Shown: positions 31,377-40,151 of the stretch, one piece after another
Layout: each line of letters begins with the position of its first letter
Position numbering within the stretch: the stretch's first letter is position 1
Assembly: GCF_000284255.1 (NCBI RefSeq)
Contig: NC_017075.1
Span: forward strand, 1,178,001 to 1,242,000
Origin: Rubrivivax gelatinosus IL144
GTDB lineage: Bacteria; Pseudomonadota; Gammaproteobacteria; Burkholderiales; Burkholderiaceae_C
Reading direction: 5' to 3'
Length of the DNA stretch: 64,000 bases
Position numbers and translations under genes: made by a program
Notes under the pieces: model-generated
Seen by the model: the letters and a program-made list of their open reading frames with translations, nothing else
What the model was told of the DNA's origin: nothing
The model's database searches: none

Positions 31377-32930
31377 TTACAGCGGCACGTTGCCGTGTTT
31401 CTTCGCGGGCCGCAGCTCGCGTTTGTTGAGGATCTTGCGCAGCGACAGCGCCAGCTGCGCCCGCGTCTCCGACGGCGCGATGACGTCGGTGATGTAGCCG
31501 CGCCCGGCCGACAGATAGGGCGAGGCGAACTCGGCGCGGTAGCCGGCGATCAGCTCGGCGGCCAGCGCCGCGCGGTCGGGCGCGTCGGCGAGTTCCTTGC
31601 GGTACAGCAGGTTCACCGCGCCCTGCGCGCCCATCACCGCGATCTCGGCGTTGGGCCAGGCGTAGACGACGTCGGCGCCCATTTCCTGGCTGCACATCGC
31701 CAGGTACGAGCCGCCGTAGGCCTTGCGCAGGATGACGGTCAGCTTGGGCGTGGTGCAGGACGCGTAGGCGAACAGCAGCTTGGCGCCGTGGCGGATGATG
31801 CCGCCACGCTCCTGCTCGACGCCGGGCAGGAAGCCGGGCACGTCGACCAGGGTCACGACCGGCACGTTGAAGGCGTTGCAGAAGCGGATGAAACGCGCCG
31901 CCTTGTCCGAGGCGTTGATGTCCAGCGCGCCGGCCATCTCGGCGGGCTGGTTGGCCACCAGGCCGATGACCATGCCCTGCAGCCGCGCGAAGCCGACGAT
32001 GATGTTGCGCGCCCAGGAGGCGTGCACCTCCAGCAGTTCGCCGCCGTCGACGAGGCGGGCGATGACCTGGCGCACGTCCATCGGCTCGGCCGGGTCCTCG
32101 GGCACCAGCGCGTTCATGCTCTCGTCGCTGGCCAGCACCAGGTCGGCCGACAGCCGGTGCGGCGGGTCCATCGTATTGTTCGGCGGCAGGTACGACAGCA
32201 GCCTGGCGGCCAGCGCCACGGCTTGGCTGTCGTCCTCGGCGATGAAGTGCACGTTGCCGCTGACCGCGGCGTGCATCTCGGCGCCGCCCACCTCGTCCAT
32301 CGTCGTCGCCCGGCCGGTGACCGCCTTGATGACCTCCGGCCCGGTGATGAACATGTGCGCGTTGCGGCGCGTCATGATGATGAAGTCGTTCAAGGCCGGC
32401 GAATACGCCGCGCCGCCGGCGCAGGGCCCGAGCACCAGCGCGATCTGCGGCACCAGGCCCGAGGCGAGAACGTTGTGATAGAAAACTTCGCCGTAGCCCG
32501 ACAGCGCGTCCACCGCCTCCTGGATGCGCGCGCCGCCCGAGTCCTGCATCGAGACGATGGGCACGCCGTTCTTCAGCGCGAACTGCATCAGCGAGACGAT
32601 CTTGCCGGCGTGGGCCTTGCCCAGCGTGCCGGCGTTGACCGTGAAGTCCTGGCTGTAGGCGGCGACGAGGTTGCCGCCGACGTAGCCGGTGCCGGTGACG
32701 ACGCCGTCGGCCGGGAACTCCTTGTCCTGCAGGCCGAAGTGGTGCGCGCCGTGGCGCACGTGCATCCCGGTCTCCTGGAAGGTGCCGGGCTGGAACAGCA
32801 GGTCCAGGCGCTCGCGCGCACCGAGCAGGCCTTTGGCGTGGCGCGCCTCGAGCTTGTCCGCGCCGCCGCCGGCCGTCACGGTGCGCCGGCGACGCTCGAG
32901 CTCCTCGAGCATCCGGGGTGGCAGGGTCAT
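31377..32930 (-). CDS. mmdA: Methylmalonyl-CoA decarboxylase alpha subunit (carboxyltransferase)
   Basis: The 517-residue acyl-CoA carboxyltransferase of the PccB/MmdA family has an N-terminal crotonase-like half with QDSGGARIQEAVDAL near residue 130 and GPCAGGAAYSPALNDF near 167, and a C-terminal half with DVPGFLPGVEQERGGIIRHGAKLLFAYA near 384. GGAGG is well placed before ATG 32930; a longer opening is rejected. With a biotin carrier and OadB/OadG-like subunits downstream, the complex should be sodium-pumping methylmalonyl-CoA decarboxylase, although malonyl- or glutaconyl-CoA is conceivable. An FNR-type box lies about 150 bp upstream. Confidence 0.9.
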   Translation of the reverse strand: MTLPPRMLEELERRRRTVTAGGGADKLEARHAKGLLGARERLDLLFQPGTFQETGMHVRHGAHHFGLQDKEFPADGVVTGTGYVGGNLVAAYSQDFTVNAGTLGKAHAGKIVSLMQFALKNGVPIVSMQDSGGARIQEAVDALSGYGEVFYHNVLASGLVPQIALVLGPCAGGAAYSPALNDFIIMTRRNAHMFITGPEVIKAVTGRATTMDEVGGAEMHAAVSGNVHFIAEDDSQAVALAARLLSYLPPNNTMDPPHRLSADLVLASDESMNALVPEDPAEPMDVRQVIARLVDGGELLEVHASWARNIIVGFARLQGMVIGLVANQPAEMAGALDINASDKAARFIRFCNAFNVPVVTLVDVPGFLPGVEQERGGIIRHGAKLLFAYASCTTPKLTVILRKAYGGSYLAMCSQEMGADVVYAWPNAEIAVMGAQGAVNLLYRKELADAPDRAALAAELIAGYRAEFASPYLSAGRGYITDVIAPSETRAQLALSLRKILNKRELRPAKKHGNVPL

Positions 32931-33076
32931 GGGGCTGTCCTCCGATCGTCGCCGCGGCCGGCCGCGGTCGGGCCGGTGGTGTCGCTTCCCGCATCCCGGC
33001 ATCGTGGTCCGGTTAGTGGAAGCGCGAACCAATGCTAGCGCCTGCGGCGGCAGTCGAGGACCACCTTCCGCGGGGT

Positions 33077-33090
33077 TTGAGTACGATCAA
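33077..33090 (-). promoter_or_regulatory. FNR/Anr-type box upstream of mmd operon
   Basis: The minus strand reads TTGAT-CGTA-CTCAA, matching the FNR consensus TTGAT-N4-ATCAA at 9 of 10 positions. A possible -10 (TAGCAT, 33037-33032) lies downstream, putting the box near -60, a class I spacing. The region between mmdA and the CocE gene is otherwise non-coding. Confidence 0.55.
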
Positions 33091-33119
33091 GTTACAAGGC
33101 GCGCCTGCCGCCGCGCCCG

Positions 33120-33143
33120 GCCGCCCGGCGCGAGCCGGGCGGC
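33120..33143 (-). terminator. Hairpin downstream of CocE/NonD hydrolase gene
   Basis: GCCGCCCGGC and GCCGGGCGGC form a perfect 10-bp stem with a 4-nt loop 9 bp past the hydrolase stop. There is no T-run, so it may be a Rho-dependent or weak terminator. Confidence 0.5.
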
Positions 33144-33151
33144 TGCGCTGT

Positions 33152-35029
33152 TCAGCGTCCCGGCACGGCGATGCCCGAGACCACCGGCAGCACCAGGCGC
33201 GAAGGCCGCGCCGCGTCGTGGAAGACGGTCTGGTTGGCGACCTCGTACTCGGCGCTTTCGGCCTCGTTGCGGCCGGTGTTCAGGTTTCGCGCGTAGTGCG
33301 GGAAGTTCGACGACGAGACTTCCAGCCGGATGCGGTGGCCCTTGCGGAACACCGAGCCGACGTTGCCCAGCTCGATCGTGTACTCGTAGGCCCGGCCTGG
33401 CCGCACGAGCCGGGGCGGCTGCTTGGAGCCGTCGCGGAATTTCGCCCGCACGATGCGGTCGAGCACGTTGTGCGCGATGCCGTCGTGGTGCACGTCGACG
33501 AGCTTGGCGGTGAAGTCGGTGTCCGGCCCCGAGGTCGAGGCCCAGAGCACGACCTTCACCGGGCCGATCGCCACCAGGTCCTGTTCCAGCGGCGCGCTGG
33601 TGTAGACCAGCACGTCGCCCCGCAACTCGATCTGCGACTGGTCGTGCGCGCCGGCGGGCAGCAGCGCGGGCTCGCAGCACAGGTTACCGCCGACGGTGGG
33701 CACCGGGTCGTGTGGGTCGTAGACGAAGCGGTCGGGCGCCGAGCGTCCGGCCGGCGCGGCGCTTTCAAGGCGGCCGTCGCCCTGGCTGCCATTGGCCGCG
33801 CCGCCGCTGGCCAGGTGCCAGCTGCGCCATTCGGTGTTCTTCAGCGGCCAGACGTCGGAATAGACCCAAAACGCGTCACCCTCGGTGCCGGTGTCCGGCG
33901 GGTTCAGCACGTGCAGCTGCACCGCGGGATCCTGTTCGACGCCGTTGTCCACGCCCTTCAGGTAGCGGTCGAAGAAGCGCATCGTCGTCGTCACCGGCGT
34001 CGGGTTGACGGTCTCGCCCCAGGAGATCTGGCCCGAGCTGCCGGCGTGGCCGCAGCAGGTCATCACGAGCTTGGTGCCGGTGCGGGCGGCGTCGCTGCCG
34101 CCGCGCCCGCGCAGCCCCTCGAAGTTGCGCACCGTGCCGATCTGGAAGATGTCGTACCAGGCGCCGGTGTTCAGCGCCGGCACCTGCACCTGCTCGTAGC
34201 GCGGCTCGACGTCCAGCCGGCGCCAGTAGGCGTCGTAGCGCGGGTGGTCCAGCCAGGTGTAGTAGTAGGGCGCGACGCTGCGGTACTCGGGGAAGGACTT
34301 CAGCGGCAGCTGCCAGACCCAGTTGCTCAGCAGTTCGGCCGAGCCGCGGTCGAACCAGGCCGTGACCTGGGTGTTGGCCTCCTCGCGCGGCACGCCGGCG
34401 CGCAGCAGTTCGCGCAGCAGCGTCTCGCGGCCGAAGGTCACGTGGATCCAGCTCTGCGCGAACCAGAGGTCGAAGACCGAGTTCACGTAGGTCCAGTGGT
34501 CGTGGTAGTCGGAGGCGGTGATCGCCGGCGCGATCGCCGCCAAGTGCGGCGGCATGCGCGTCGCCGGCTGCCATTGCGTCAGGCCGACGTAGGAGCCGCC
34601 CATCGTGCCGACCTTGCCGTTGGACCAGGCGCGCGTGCCGGCCCATTCGATCGCGTCGTAGCCGTCGCTCACCTCCTGCTGCATCGGGTGAAAGGCGCCG
34701 TCGGAGCGGTACATGCCGCGCACGTCCTGGTTCAGCGCCACGTAGCCGTTGGCGGCGAAGTCGATGAACATGGGGTTGGCGCAGCTCGTGTCGGTCGCCG
34801 CGCCGTTGCGGTTGTACGGCGTGCGCTGCAGCACGACGGGGTAGCGGCCTTCGGCCGCCGGGCGATAGACCTCGGTGGCCAGGCGCGTGCCGTCGCGCAT
34901 CGTCGCGTACTCGATCGTGCAGTCGACGCCCGACTGCGCGAAGCCCGCGCCCGCGGCGCAGGCCAGCAGCGCGGCGAGCGCGGTGCGGCGGCGGATCGGC
35001 AGCGGAACCCTTGGATGTCCTGTCTTCAT
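33152..35029 (-). CDS. CocE/NonD family hydrolase, exported
   Basis: The product is 625 residues. The N-terminus IRRRTALAALLACAAGAGFAQ looks like a Tat- or Sec-type signal, so the enzyme is periplasmic or secreted. The X-Pro dipeptidyl-peptidase/cocaine-esterase fold is shown by MRDGTRLATEVYRP near residue 44, YNRNG, the nucleophile motif GGSYVGLTQW near 145, and the C-terminal jelly-roll domain ending GHRIRLEVSSSNFPHYARNLNTG. It cleaves an ester or amide; the substrate is unknown. GAGGAG precedes ATG 35029. It is divergent from an AraC-type regulator 100 bp away, which probably controls it. Confidence 0.9.
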   Translation of the reverse strand: MKTGHPRVPLPIRRRTALAALLACAAGAGFAQSGVDCTIEYATMRDGTRLATEVYRPAAEGRYPVVLQRTPYNRNGAATDTSCANPMFIDFAANGYVALNQDVRGMYRSDGAFHPMQQEVSDGYDAIEWAGTRAWSNGKVGTMGGSYVGLTQWQPATRMPPHLAAIAPAITASDYHDHWTYVNSVFDLWFAQSWIHVTFGRETLLRELLRAGVPREEANTQVTAWFDRGSAELLSNWVWQLPLKSFPEYRSVAPYYYTWLDHPRYDAYWRRLDVEPRYEQVQVPALNTGAWYDIFQIGTVRNFEGLRGRGGSDAARTGTKLVMTCCGHAGSSGQISWGETVNPTPVTTTMRFFDRYLKGVDNGVEQDPAVQLHVLNPPDTGTEGDAFWVYSDVWPLKNTEWRSWHLASGGAANGSQGDGRLESAAPAGRSAPDRFVYDPHDPVPTVGGNLCCEPALLPAGAHDQSQIELRGDVLVYTSAPLEQDLVAIGPVKVVLWASTSGPDTDFTAKLVDVHHDGIAHNVLDRIVRAKFRDGSKQPPRLVRPGRAYEYTIELGNVGSVFRKGHRIRLEVSSSNFPHYARNLNTGRNEAESAEYEVANQTVFHDAARPSRLVLPVVSGIAVPGR

Positions 35030-35129
35030 GTCGACTCCTCGGTGATGGGACGCCGATCGTGCGCAGCGCGGATGCGCCGGTCTTTCGAAATCGCGCCGCG
35101 GCGCCTGGGGCAAGTCCGGAGCGCCGCAG

Positions 35130-36014
35130 GTGTGGCGCTTGCCGCCGGCGGCGGCCATGGACCCCGCCGACGCCCCGCTGGAATGGACCGGGCTGCCGTT
35201 GGCCGCCCTGTGTCTTGGCCGCGCCGGCATGCTGGAACTGCCGCACCCGTCGCTGCTGTGGTGGCGCCGCGGCGGCGCCGAGATTCGCCAGCGCCAGGGC
35301 GTGACGCGTCCTTGGCGCGTCCAGGCTCGCGAAGGCCGCTTCGACCTGGTGCCGGCCGGCGCGTACGAGGTGCTGGGCTGCGTCGGCGACGGTGCCGCGG
35401 CGCTGGCGCTGCTGCTGCCGCCGGACTGCGGCCTGCCGACGGGCGCGGCCTGCCCGGCGCGGCCCCAGTTCAGCGACCCACCGCTGGCCCGTCTCGTGAT
35501 GCTGCTGGTGCAGCAGCAACTGCTGCACCAGCCCTATGGCGCGCTCGTCACGCGCGGCCTGTCGGCGGCGATCGTCGAGCGCCTGCACGCGGGCACGGCG
35601 GCGAGCGGCGGCGTCTTCTGCCGCGAGGTGCGGGCGCGGCTGGAGGCGCTGATCGACAGCCGCCTGGACGAGCCGCTACCGCTGGCGGTGCTGGCCGCCG
35701 TGGCGGGCCAGGCGCCGGGGGCCTTCGGCCAGGCTTTCCGATCGAGCTTCGGCACGACGCCGCACCAGTACGTGCTGGAACGCCGCGTCCGGCGTGCGGC
35801 CTGCCTGCTGCGTGACGGCGCCGCGACGCTGACGACGATCGCCGCCGAACTCGGCTTCGCCAGCCACGCGCACTTCAGCACCGCGTTCCGCGCCCGCGTC
35901 GGCATGACGCCGAGCGACTATCGGCGGCTGGAGGGAGGTGACCCGGGTGCTCAGCGCGGCGCCGCCAGCGGCCAGCCGCGGCGCGCCCACTCGCTCATGC
36001 CGCCGGCCGCGTAG
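35130..36014 (+). CDS. AraC family transcriptional regulator
   Basis: The product has 294 residues from GTG 35130 (GGAG upstream), or 285 from ATG 35157. The N-terminal half is a weakly conserved sensor. The C-terminal half has two HTH motifs: LAVLAAVAGQAPGAFGQAFRSSFGTTPHQYV near residue 186 and LTTIAAELGFASHAHFSTAFRARVGMTPSDYRR near 235. It is divergent from the CocE/NonD hydrolase. The last 21 codons overlap the convergent rhodanese gene by 64 nt, so the extreme C-terminus may be a later extension. Confidence 0.87.
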   Translation: MWRLPPAAAMDPADAPLEWTGLPLAALCLGRAGMLELPHPSLLWWRRGGAEIRQRQGVTRPWRVQAREGRFDLVPAGAYEVLGCVGDGAAALALLLPPDCGLPTGAACPARPQFSDPPLARLVMLLVQQQLLHQPYGALVTRGLSAAIVERLHAGTAASGGVFCREVRARLEALIDSRLDEPLPLAVLAAVAGQAPGAFGQAFRSSFGTTPHQYVLERRVRRAACLLRDGAATLTTIAAELGFASHAHFSTAFRARVGMTPSDYRRLEGGDPGAQRGAASGQPRRAHSLMPPAA

Positions 36015-36355
36015 CGCACCTTGCTCCAGCCGCGTTCGCGCAGCGCACGCGCCGTCGCCTTCGAGCGGTTCTGGGTGTTGCAGACCAGGATCACCGGCTG
36101 GTCCTTCGGGATCTCGGCCAGGCGCTGGCCGATCTGGCTCATCGGCAGCAGCCGCATGCCGGGCGCGACGCCGCGCGCGTGTTCGTCGGGCTCGCGGATG
36201 TCGAAGACGATCGCGCTGCGCCGGGCCAGCGCGTCGCGTGCGGCTTCAAGCGGCAGCGCCTCGTCGTCGCCTGCGGCCTGGGCGGGCAGGACGAGCGCGA
36301 GCGCGGCGGCACTGGCGGCGGCAAGCAGGTGGCGGCGGGCGGGCAGCTGAGTCAT
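35951..36355 (-). CDS. Exported rhodanese-domain protein
   Basis: The product is 134 residues. Residues 1-28 are a signal peptide (RRHLLAAASAAALALVLPAQA), possibly Tat-like, so the protein acts in the periplasm. A single rhodanese domain follows, with FDIREPDEHARG near residue 51 and the active loop VCNTQNRS containing the catalytic Cys near residue 92. It probably handles sulfane sulfur or thiosulfate. A GTACCC-N4-GGGTAC inverted repeat 34 bp upstream looks like a CsoR/CstR-type operator. Confidence 0.88.
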   Translation of the reverse strand: MTQLPARRHLLAAASAAALALVLPAQAAGDDEALPLEAARDALARRSAIVFDIREPDEHARGVAPGMRLLPMSQIGQRLAEIPKDQPVILVCNTQNRSKATARALRERGWSKVRYAAGGMSEWARRGWPLAAPR

Positions 36356-36388
36356 GGGAGCGGCGAGGCGTGATGCGTCGGGCTCAGT

Positions 36389-36404
36389 GTACCCGGTGGG
36401 GTAC
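36389..36404. promoter_or_regulatory. CsoR/CstR-like operator upstream of rhodanese gene
   Basis: GTACCC-GGTG-GGGTAC is a perfect 6-bp inverted repeat with a G/C core. It resembles operators of CsoR-family copper or persulfide sensors. It lies 34 bp upstream of the rhodanese start. No CsoR-type gene other than frmR is in the window. Confidence 0.4.
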
Positions 36405-36529
36405 CTGGGCCGGGCGGAAAGGAACGACCGCCAGCACGACTGGAGCGCTTCGTGAAGAGCGACCGACTGCTTCGCTCACGAATTCGGAAAAACCCCCATC
36501 GGACCGGGTCCGTGGGGCAGAATCAGTCC

Positions 36530-38002
36530 ATGGCTGATACCCCTGCCCCTATGCATGCGGGCGGCGACGCCCCCGCGGCGTCACCCAAGCCGGTCGCTGG
36601 CGCGGCCACCGTCTCGCTGTACCAGAAGTCGCGCAAGATCTACGCACGCGCGGTCAGCGGACGCTTCGCCACCTGGCGATGGGCGCTGGTCTGGCTGACG
36701 CAGGTCGTGTTCTACGGCCTGCCCTGGCTGCAGTGGAACGACCGGCAGGCGGTGCTGTTCGACCTGGCGGCGCGGCGCTTCTACGTCTTCGGGCTGGTCC
36801 TGTACCCGCAGGACCTGATCTACCTGTCGGCGCTGCTGATGATCTCGGCCTACTCGCTGTTCCTGTTCACCGCGGTGGCCGGGCGGCTGTGGTGCGGCTA
36901 CGCCTGTCCGCAGACGGTCTACACCGAGATCTTCATGTGGTTCGAGAAGATCACCGAAGGCGACCGCACGCAGCGCATGAAGCTCGACGCCTCGCCCTGG
37001 AGCGCCGCCAAGCTCGGGCGCAAGGCGGCCAAGCAGGTGCTGTGGATCGGCTTCGCGCTGTGGACCGGCGTCACCTTCGCCGGCTACTTCACGCCGATGG
37101 GCGAGCTGCTGTCCTCGATCGGCGCCGCCTCGCTGGGCCCGTGGCAGACCTTCTGGGTGCTGTTCTACGGTTTCGCGACCTGGGGCAACGCCGGCTACAT
37201 GCGCGAGCAGGTCTGCAAGTACATGTGCCCGTACGCGCGCTTCCAGAGCGCGATGTTCGACAAGGACACGCTGATCATCAGCTACGACCCCGAGCGCGGC
37301 GAGCCGCGCGGCCGGCGTTCGAAGAAGACCGACCCGAAGCAGGCCGGCCTGGGCTCGTGCGTGGACTGCGGCGTCTGCGTGCAGGTCTGCCCGACCGGCA
37401 TCGACATCCGCAACGGCCTGCAGTACGAGTGCATCGGCTGCGCCGCCTGCATCGACGCCTGCGACGACATCATGGACAAGATGCGCTACCCGCGCGGGCT
37501 GATCCGCTACGCCACGCAGAACGGCATGGCGCAGCACCACGACAGCGCGCAGATGTGGCGCCGCGTCTTCCGCCCGCGCGTGCTGGTCTACACGGCGATC
37601 CTGTTCATCATCCTCGGCGCCTTCGCGGCCAGCATCGCGCTGCGCAACCCGTTCCGCGTCGACGTCGTGCGCGACCGCGCCTCGCTGGCGCGCATCGTCG
37701 ACGAAGGCGCGATCGAGAACGTCTATCGCCTGCAGATCATGAACAACGCCGAGCAGACCGAGCGCTACCGCGTCGCGGTCGAGGGCCTGCCCGGCATCAC
37801 GATCGAACACGCCGAGGCGGTCGACGTCGGCCCGGCCGAGGCCCGCTGGGTGACGCTGAACGTGCGCCTGCCCTACGAGGCCTCGCAGCAGGCCGGCGCC
37901 GGCGTGCACCCGATCCGTTTCCGCATCGAGCGCCTGCCGGCGGCGGCTGCCGAGTCGGCGATCGAGATCGACGAGAAGTCGACCTTCGTCGTGCCGCGCT
38001 GA
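36530..38002 (+). CDS. ccoG: Cytochrome c oxidase accessory protein CcoG (FixG/RdxA)
   Basis: The 490-residue inner-membrane ferredoxin-like protein is required for copper delivery to cbb3 oxidase. Several N-terminal membrane helices include GRLWCGYACPQTVYTEIFMWFE (residues 118-139). An EQVCKYMCPYARFQS segment and two [4Fe-4S] motifs, CVDCGVCVQVCPTG near 279 and CIGCAACIDACDD near 303, follow, then a further helix and a C-terminal Ig-like FixG domain. The start is the ATG of MADTPAP. No ccoNOP genes are adjacent here. It converges with the TonB receptor gene. Confidence 0.95.
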   Translation: MADTPAPMHAGGDAPAASPKPVAGAATVSLYQKSRKIYARAVSGRFATWRWALVWLTQVVFYGLPWLQWNDRQAVLFDLAARRFYVFGLVLYPQDLIYLSALLMISAYSLFLFTAVAGRLWCGYACPQTVYTEIFMWFEKITEGDRTQRMKLDASPWSAAKLGRKAAKQVLWIGFALWTGVTFAGYFTPMGELLSSIGAASLGPWQTFWVLFYGFATWGNAGYMREQVCKYMCPYARFQSAMFDKDTLIISYDPERGEPRGRRSKKTDPKQAGLGSCVDCGVCVQVCPTGIDIRNGLQYECIGCAACIDACDDIMDKMRYPRGLIRYATQNGMAQHHDSAQMWRRVFRPRVLVYTAILFIILGAFAASIALRNPFRVDVVRDRASLARIVDEGAIENVYRLQIMNNAEQTERYRVAVEGLPGITIEHAEAVDVGPAEARWVTLNVRLPYEASQQAGAGVHPIRFRIERLPAAAAESAIEIDEKSTFVVPR

Positions 38003-38009
38003 AGTCGGA

Positions 38010-40031
38010 TCAGAAGTCCAGCCGCAGCCCGGTCGCCAGCGCGCGGCCGGGCAGCGGCGACAGCCCCCGGATCGTCTCGATCGCGGTGGCGTTGTAGGCC
38101 AGGCGGTCGGTCGCGTTGTCGAGCTTCAGGTACCAGAGCGCGTCGCGGCCGGCGAGCGTGAAGCGGTACGACGCCGCCAGGTTCAGCAGCGTGTAGGCCT
38201 CGGTCGGCGTGTCGCCGTCGGGCACGCGGCTCTGGCGGCCGGCGTGGCGGACCTCGGCGCGCAGCGTCCAGTCGGCGCGTGATGCGGCCAGTGCCAGCGT
38301 CACGCGCCAGGGCGCGACACGCGGCAGCGGCTCGTCGGTCGTCAGGTTCGACGCACGCGTGAAGTCGGCGCTCGCGCTCGGCGCCCAGCGCCAGCCGGCG
38401 GCGTCGATCGCCGTCTGCGCTTCCAGCTCGGCGCCGTGCAGCCGCGCCTTCACGGCGTCGAAGCGGTACAGCGGCACGCCACCGCTGCCGACGGCGTTGC
38501 CGTCTTCGTCGACCGAGACCTTGGCGCTGTCCAGCGAGATGAAGCGCGAGAAGCGCGTCGTGAACAGGCCGGCGCGCAGCTTGGAGTTGCCGGACTTCCA
38601 TTGCAGCGCGAGGTCGGCGCTGACGCCGCGCTCGGCGTCCAGCGCCGGGTTGCCCTGCTCGTAGGCGCCGGTGGCCGCGTGCACGCCGTCGGCGTAGAGC
38701 TCGAAGTAGGTCGGCGCGCGTTCGGTCGACGCCAGGTTGGCGTTGACGCTCCAGCCCGGCGCCAGCGGCATCGTCGTGCCCAGCGAGGCGCTGAACAGCG
38801 TGAAGCCGCGCGAACGCGAAGCGCCGAAGCGGCCGCCGCCGTCGGAATCGACGTCGGCGCGTTCGACGCGCGCGCCGGCCGAGACCGTGCCCGGGCCGGC
38901 GTCCATCTCCTCCAGCGCGAACAGGCCCAGGCGGCGCGTCGTCGTGTCGGGCACGAAAGCTTCTTCGCCCAGCGCCGAGAAATCGAACTTCTCGGCCTGC
39001 ACGCCGAGCACGCCGCGCAGCGGCCCCAGCGCGCGGTGGCGCGCTTCCAGGCGCAGCTCGCCGCCGCGGCTGGAGAACACGGTGCCGACCTCCGAGCCTT
39101 CGACCTCGCGGTGTTCGTAGTCGGCGCCGCGCGCCTGCAGCTTCAGGTTGGAGAACAGGCCGTCGTCCAGCCGCCATTCGCCTTCGGCGCGCACCTGGTT
39201 GCGGCGCATCAGGATCGTCACGTCGGACTCGGCGACGGTGCCGTAGCTGCTGTCGTAGTGGTCGACCGTCAGGCCGACGCGGCCGCCGGGCAAGAACCAC
39301 GAGCCGCCGACGGCGGCGCTGCGCGTCTGCGCTGCCGAGTTGCGGACCTCGTCGGTGCGCGCCAGCGGCTCGCCGTCGGCGACCGGCGTGTGGTCGGGCA
39401 CCTTCAGGTCCGAGGTGTTGCGCGCCGCGGCGTCCAGGTGCAGCGCCCAGGCGTTGCCGCCGGTCTCCAGCACCGCGGCGCCGGCCCGTTCGTCGGCCGC
39501 GCCGCCCAGGCGCAGTTCGGCGGCACCGCCGGTGCGTGTGACGGGCGCCTGCGGGATGCGGTTGTCGAGCACGTTGACGACGCCGCCGACGGCGTTGCCG
39601 CCGTACAGCAGCGCCGCCGGGCCGCGCAGCACCTCGATGCCGGTGGCGACCAGCGGGTCCAGCGGCACCGCGTGGTCGTAGCTCAGCGCCGAGGCGTCCA
39701 GCGTCGAGCCCGAGTTGTCGAGCACCCTCAGGCGGTCGCCGTCCAGGCCGCGGATCACCGGCCGGCTGGCGTTGGGGCCGAAGCCGGTCTGCGAGACGCC
39801 GGGCAGCGTGTCCAGCGTGTCGCCCAGCGTGCTGCCGCGGCGCATCACGAGTTCGTCGCCGGCGAGCACCGACACCGGCTGCGTCGTGCGCTCGCTGCCC
39901 AGCGGGTTGCCGGTGATGACGATGCGTTCGACGGCCACGGGCGGGCTTTCGCTTTGCGCTGCGGCGGGGCGGGGCAGGGCGGCGGCGCAGGCCAGCGCCA
40001 CCGGACTCAGGGTGAGGGCGAGGGATTTCAT
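38010..40031 (-). CDS. TonB-dependent outer-membrane receptor (ZnuD-like)
   Basis: The product has 673 residues. A signal peptide ends near PAAAQS; a plug domain follows (PVSVLAGDELVMRRGSTLGDTLDTLPGVSQTGFG and RPVIRGLDGDRLRVLDNSG), then a 22-strand barrel ending in LRLDF. The plug pattern and short loops resemble ZnuD-type zinc/haem receptors rather than siderophore receptors, and a His-rich small protein gene lies just upstream. Imported metal is therefore likely zinc or copper, which is inference. No Zur or Fur box was recognised. Confidence 0.88.
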   Translation of the reverse strand: MKSLALTLSPVALACAAALPRPAAAQSESPPVAVERIVITGNPLGSERTTQPVSVLAGDELVMRRGSTLGDTLDTLPGVSQTGFGPNASRPVIRGLDGDRLRVLDNSGSTLDASALSYDHAVPLDPLVATGIEVLRGPAALLYGGNAVGGVVNVLDNRIPQAPVTRTGGAAELRLGGAADERAGAAVLETGGNAWALHLDAAARNTSDLKVPDHTPVADGEPLARTDEVRNSAAQTRSAAVGGSWFLPGGRVGLTVDHYDSSYGTVAESDVTILMRRNQVRAEGEWRLDDGLFSNLKLQARGADYEHREVEGSEVGTVFSSRGGELRLEARHRALGPLRGVLGVQAEKFDFSALGEEAFVPDTTTRRLGLFALEEMDAGPGTVSAGARVERADVDSDGGGRFGASRSRGFTLFSASLGTTMPLAPGWSVNANLASTERAPTYFELYADGVHAATGAYEQGNPALDAERGVSADLALQWKSGNSKLRAGLFTTRFSRFISLDSAKVSVDEDGNAVGSGGVPLYRFDAVKARLHGAELEAQTAIDAAGWRWAPSASADFTRASNLTTDEPLPRVAPWRVTLALAASRADWTLRAEVRHAGRQSRVPDGDTPTEAYTLLNLAASYRFTLAGRDALWYLKLDNATDRLAYNATAIETIRGLSPLPGRALATGLRLDF

Positions 40032-40151
40032 CGAATGAGTGCGAAAGAGCGTGCGGCAGCGCCGCACGCCGGCAAAGACGTGAGTGACCGCTTCGGCGTC
40101 AGGCGCCGTGCGGCCGGGATCTGGGCGGGGGAAGGGCGCCGGGCGGCGCGT

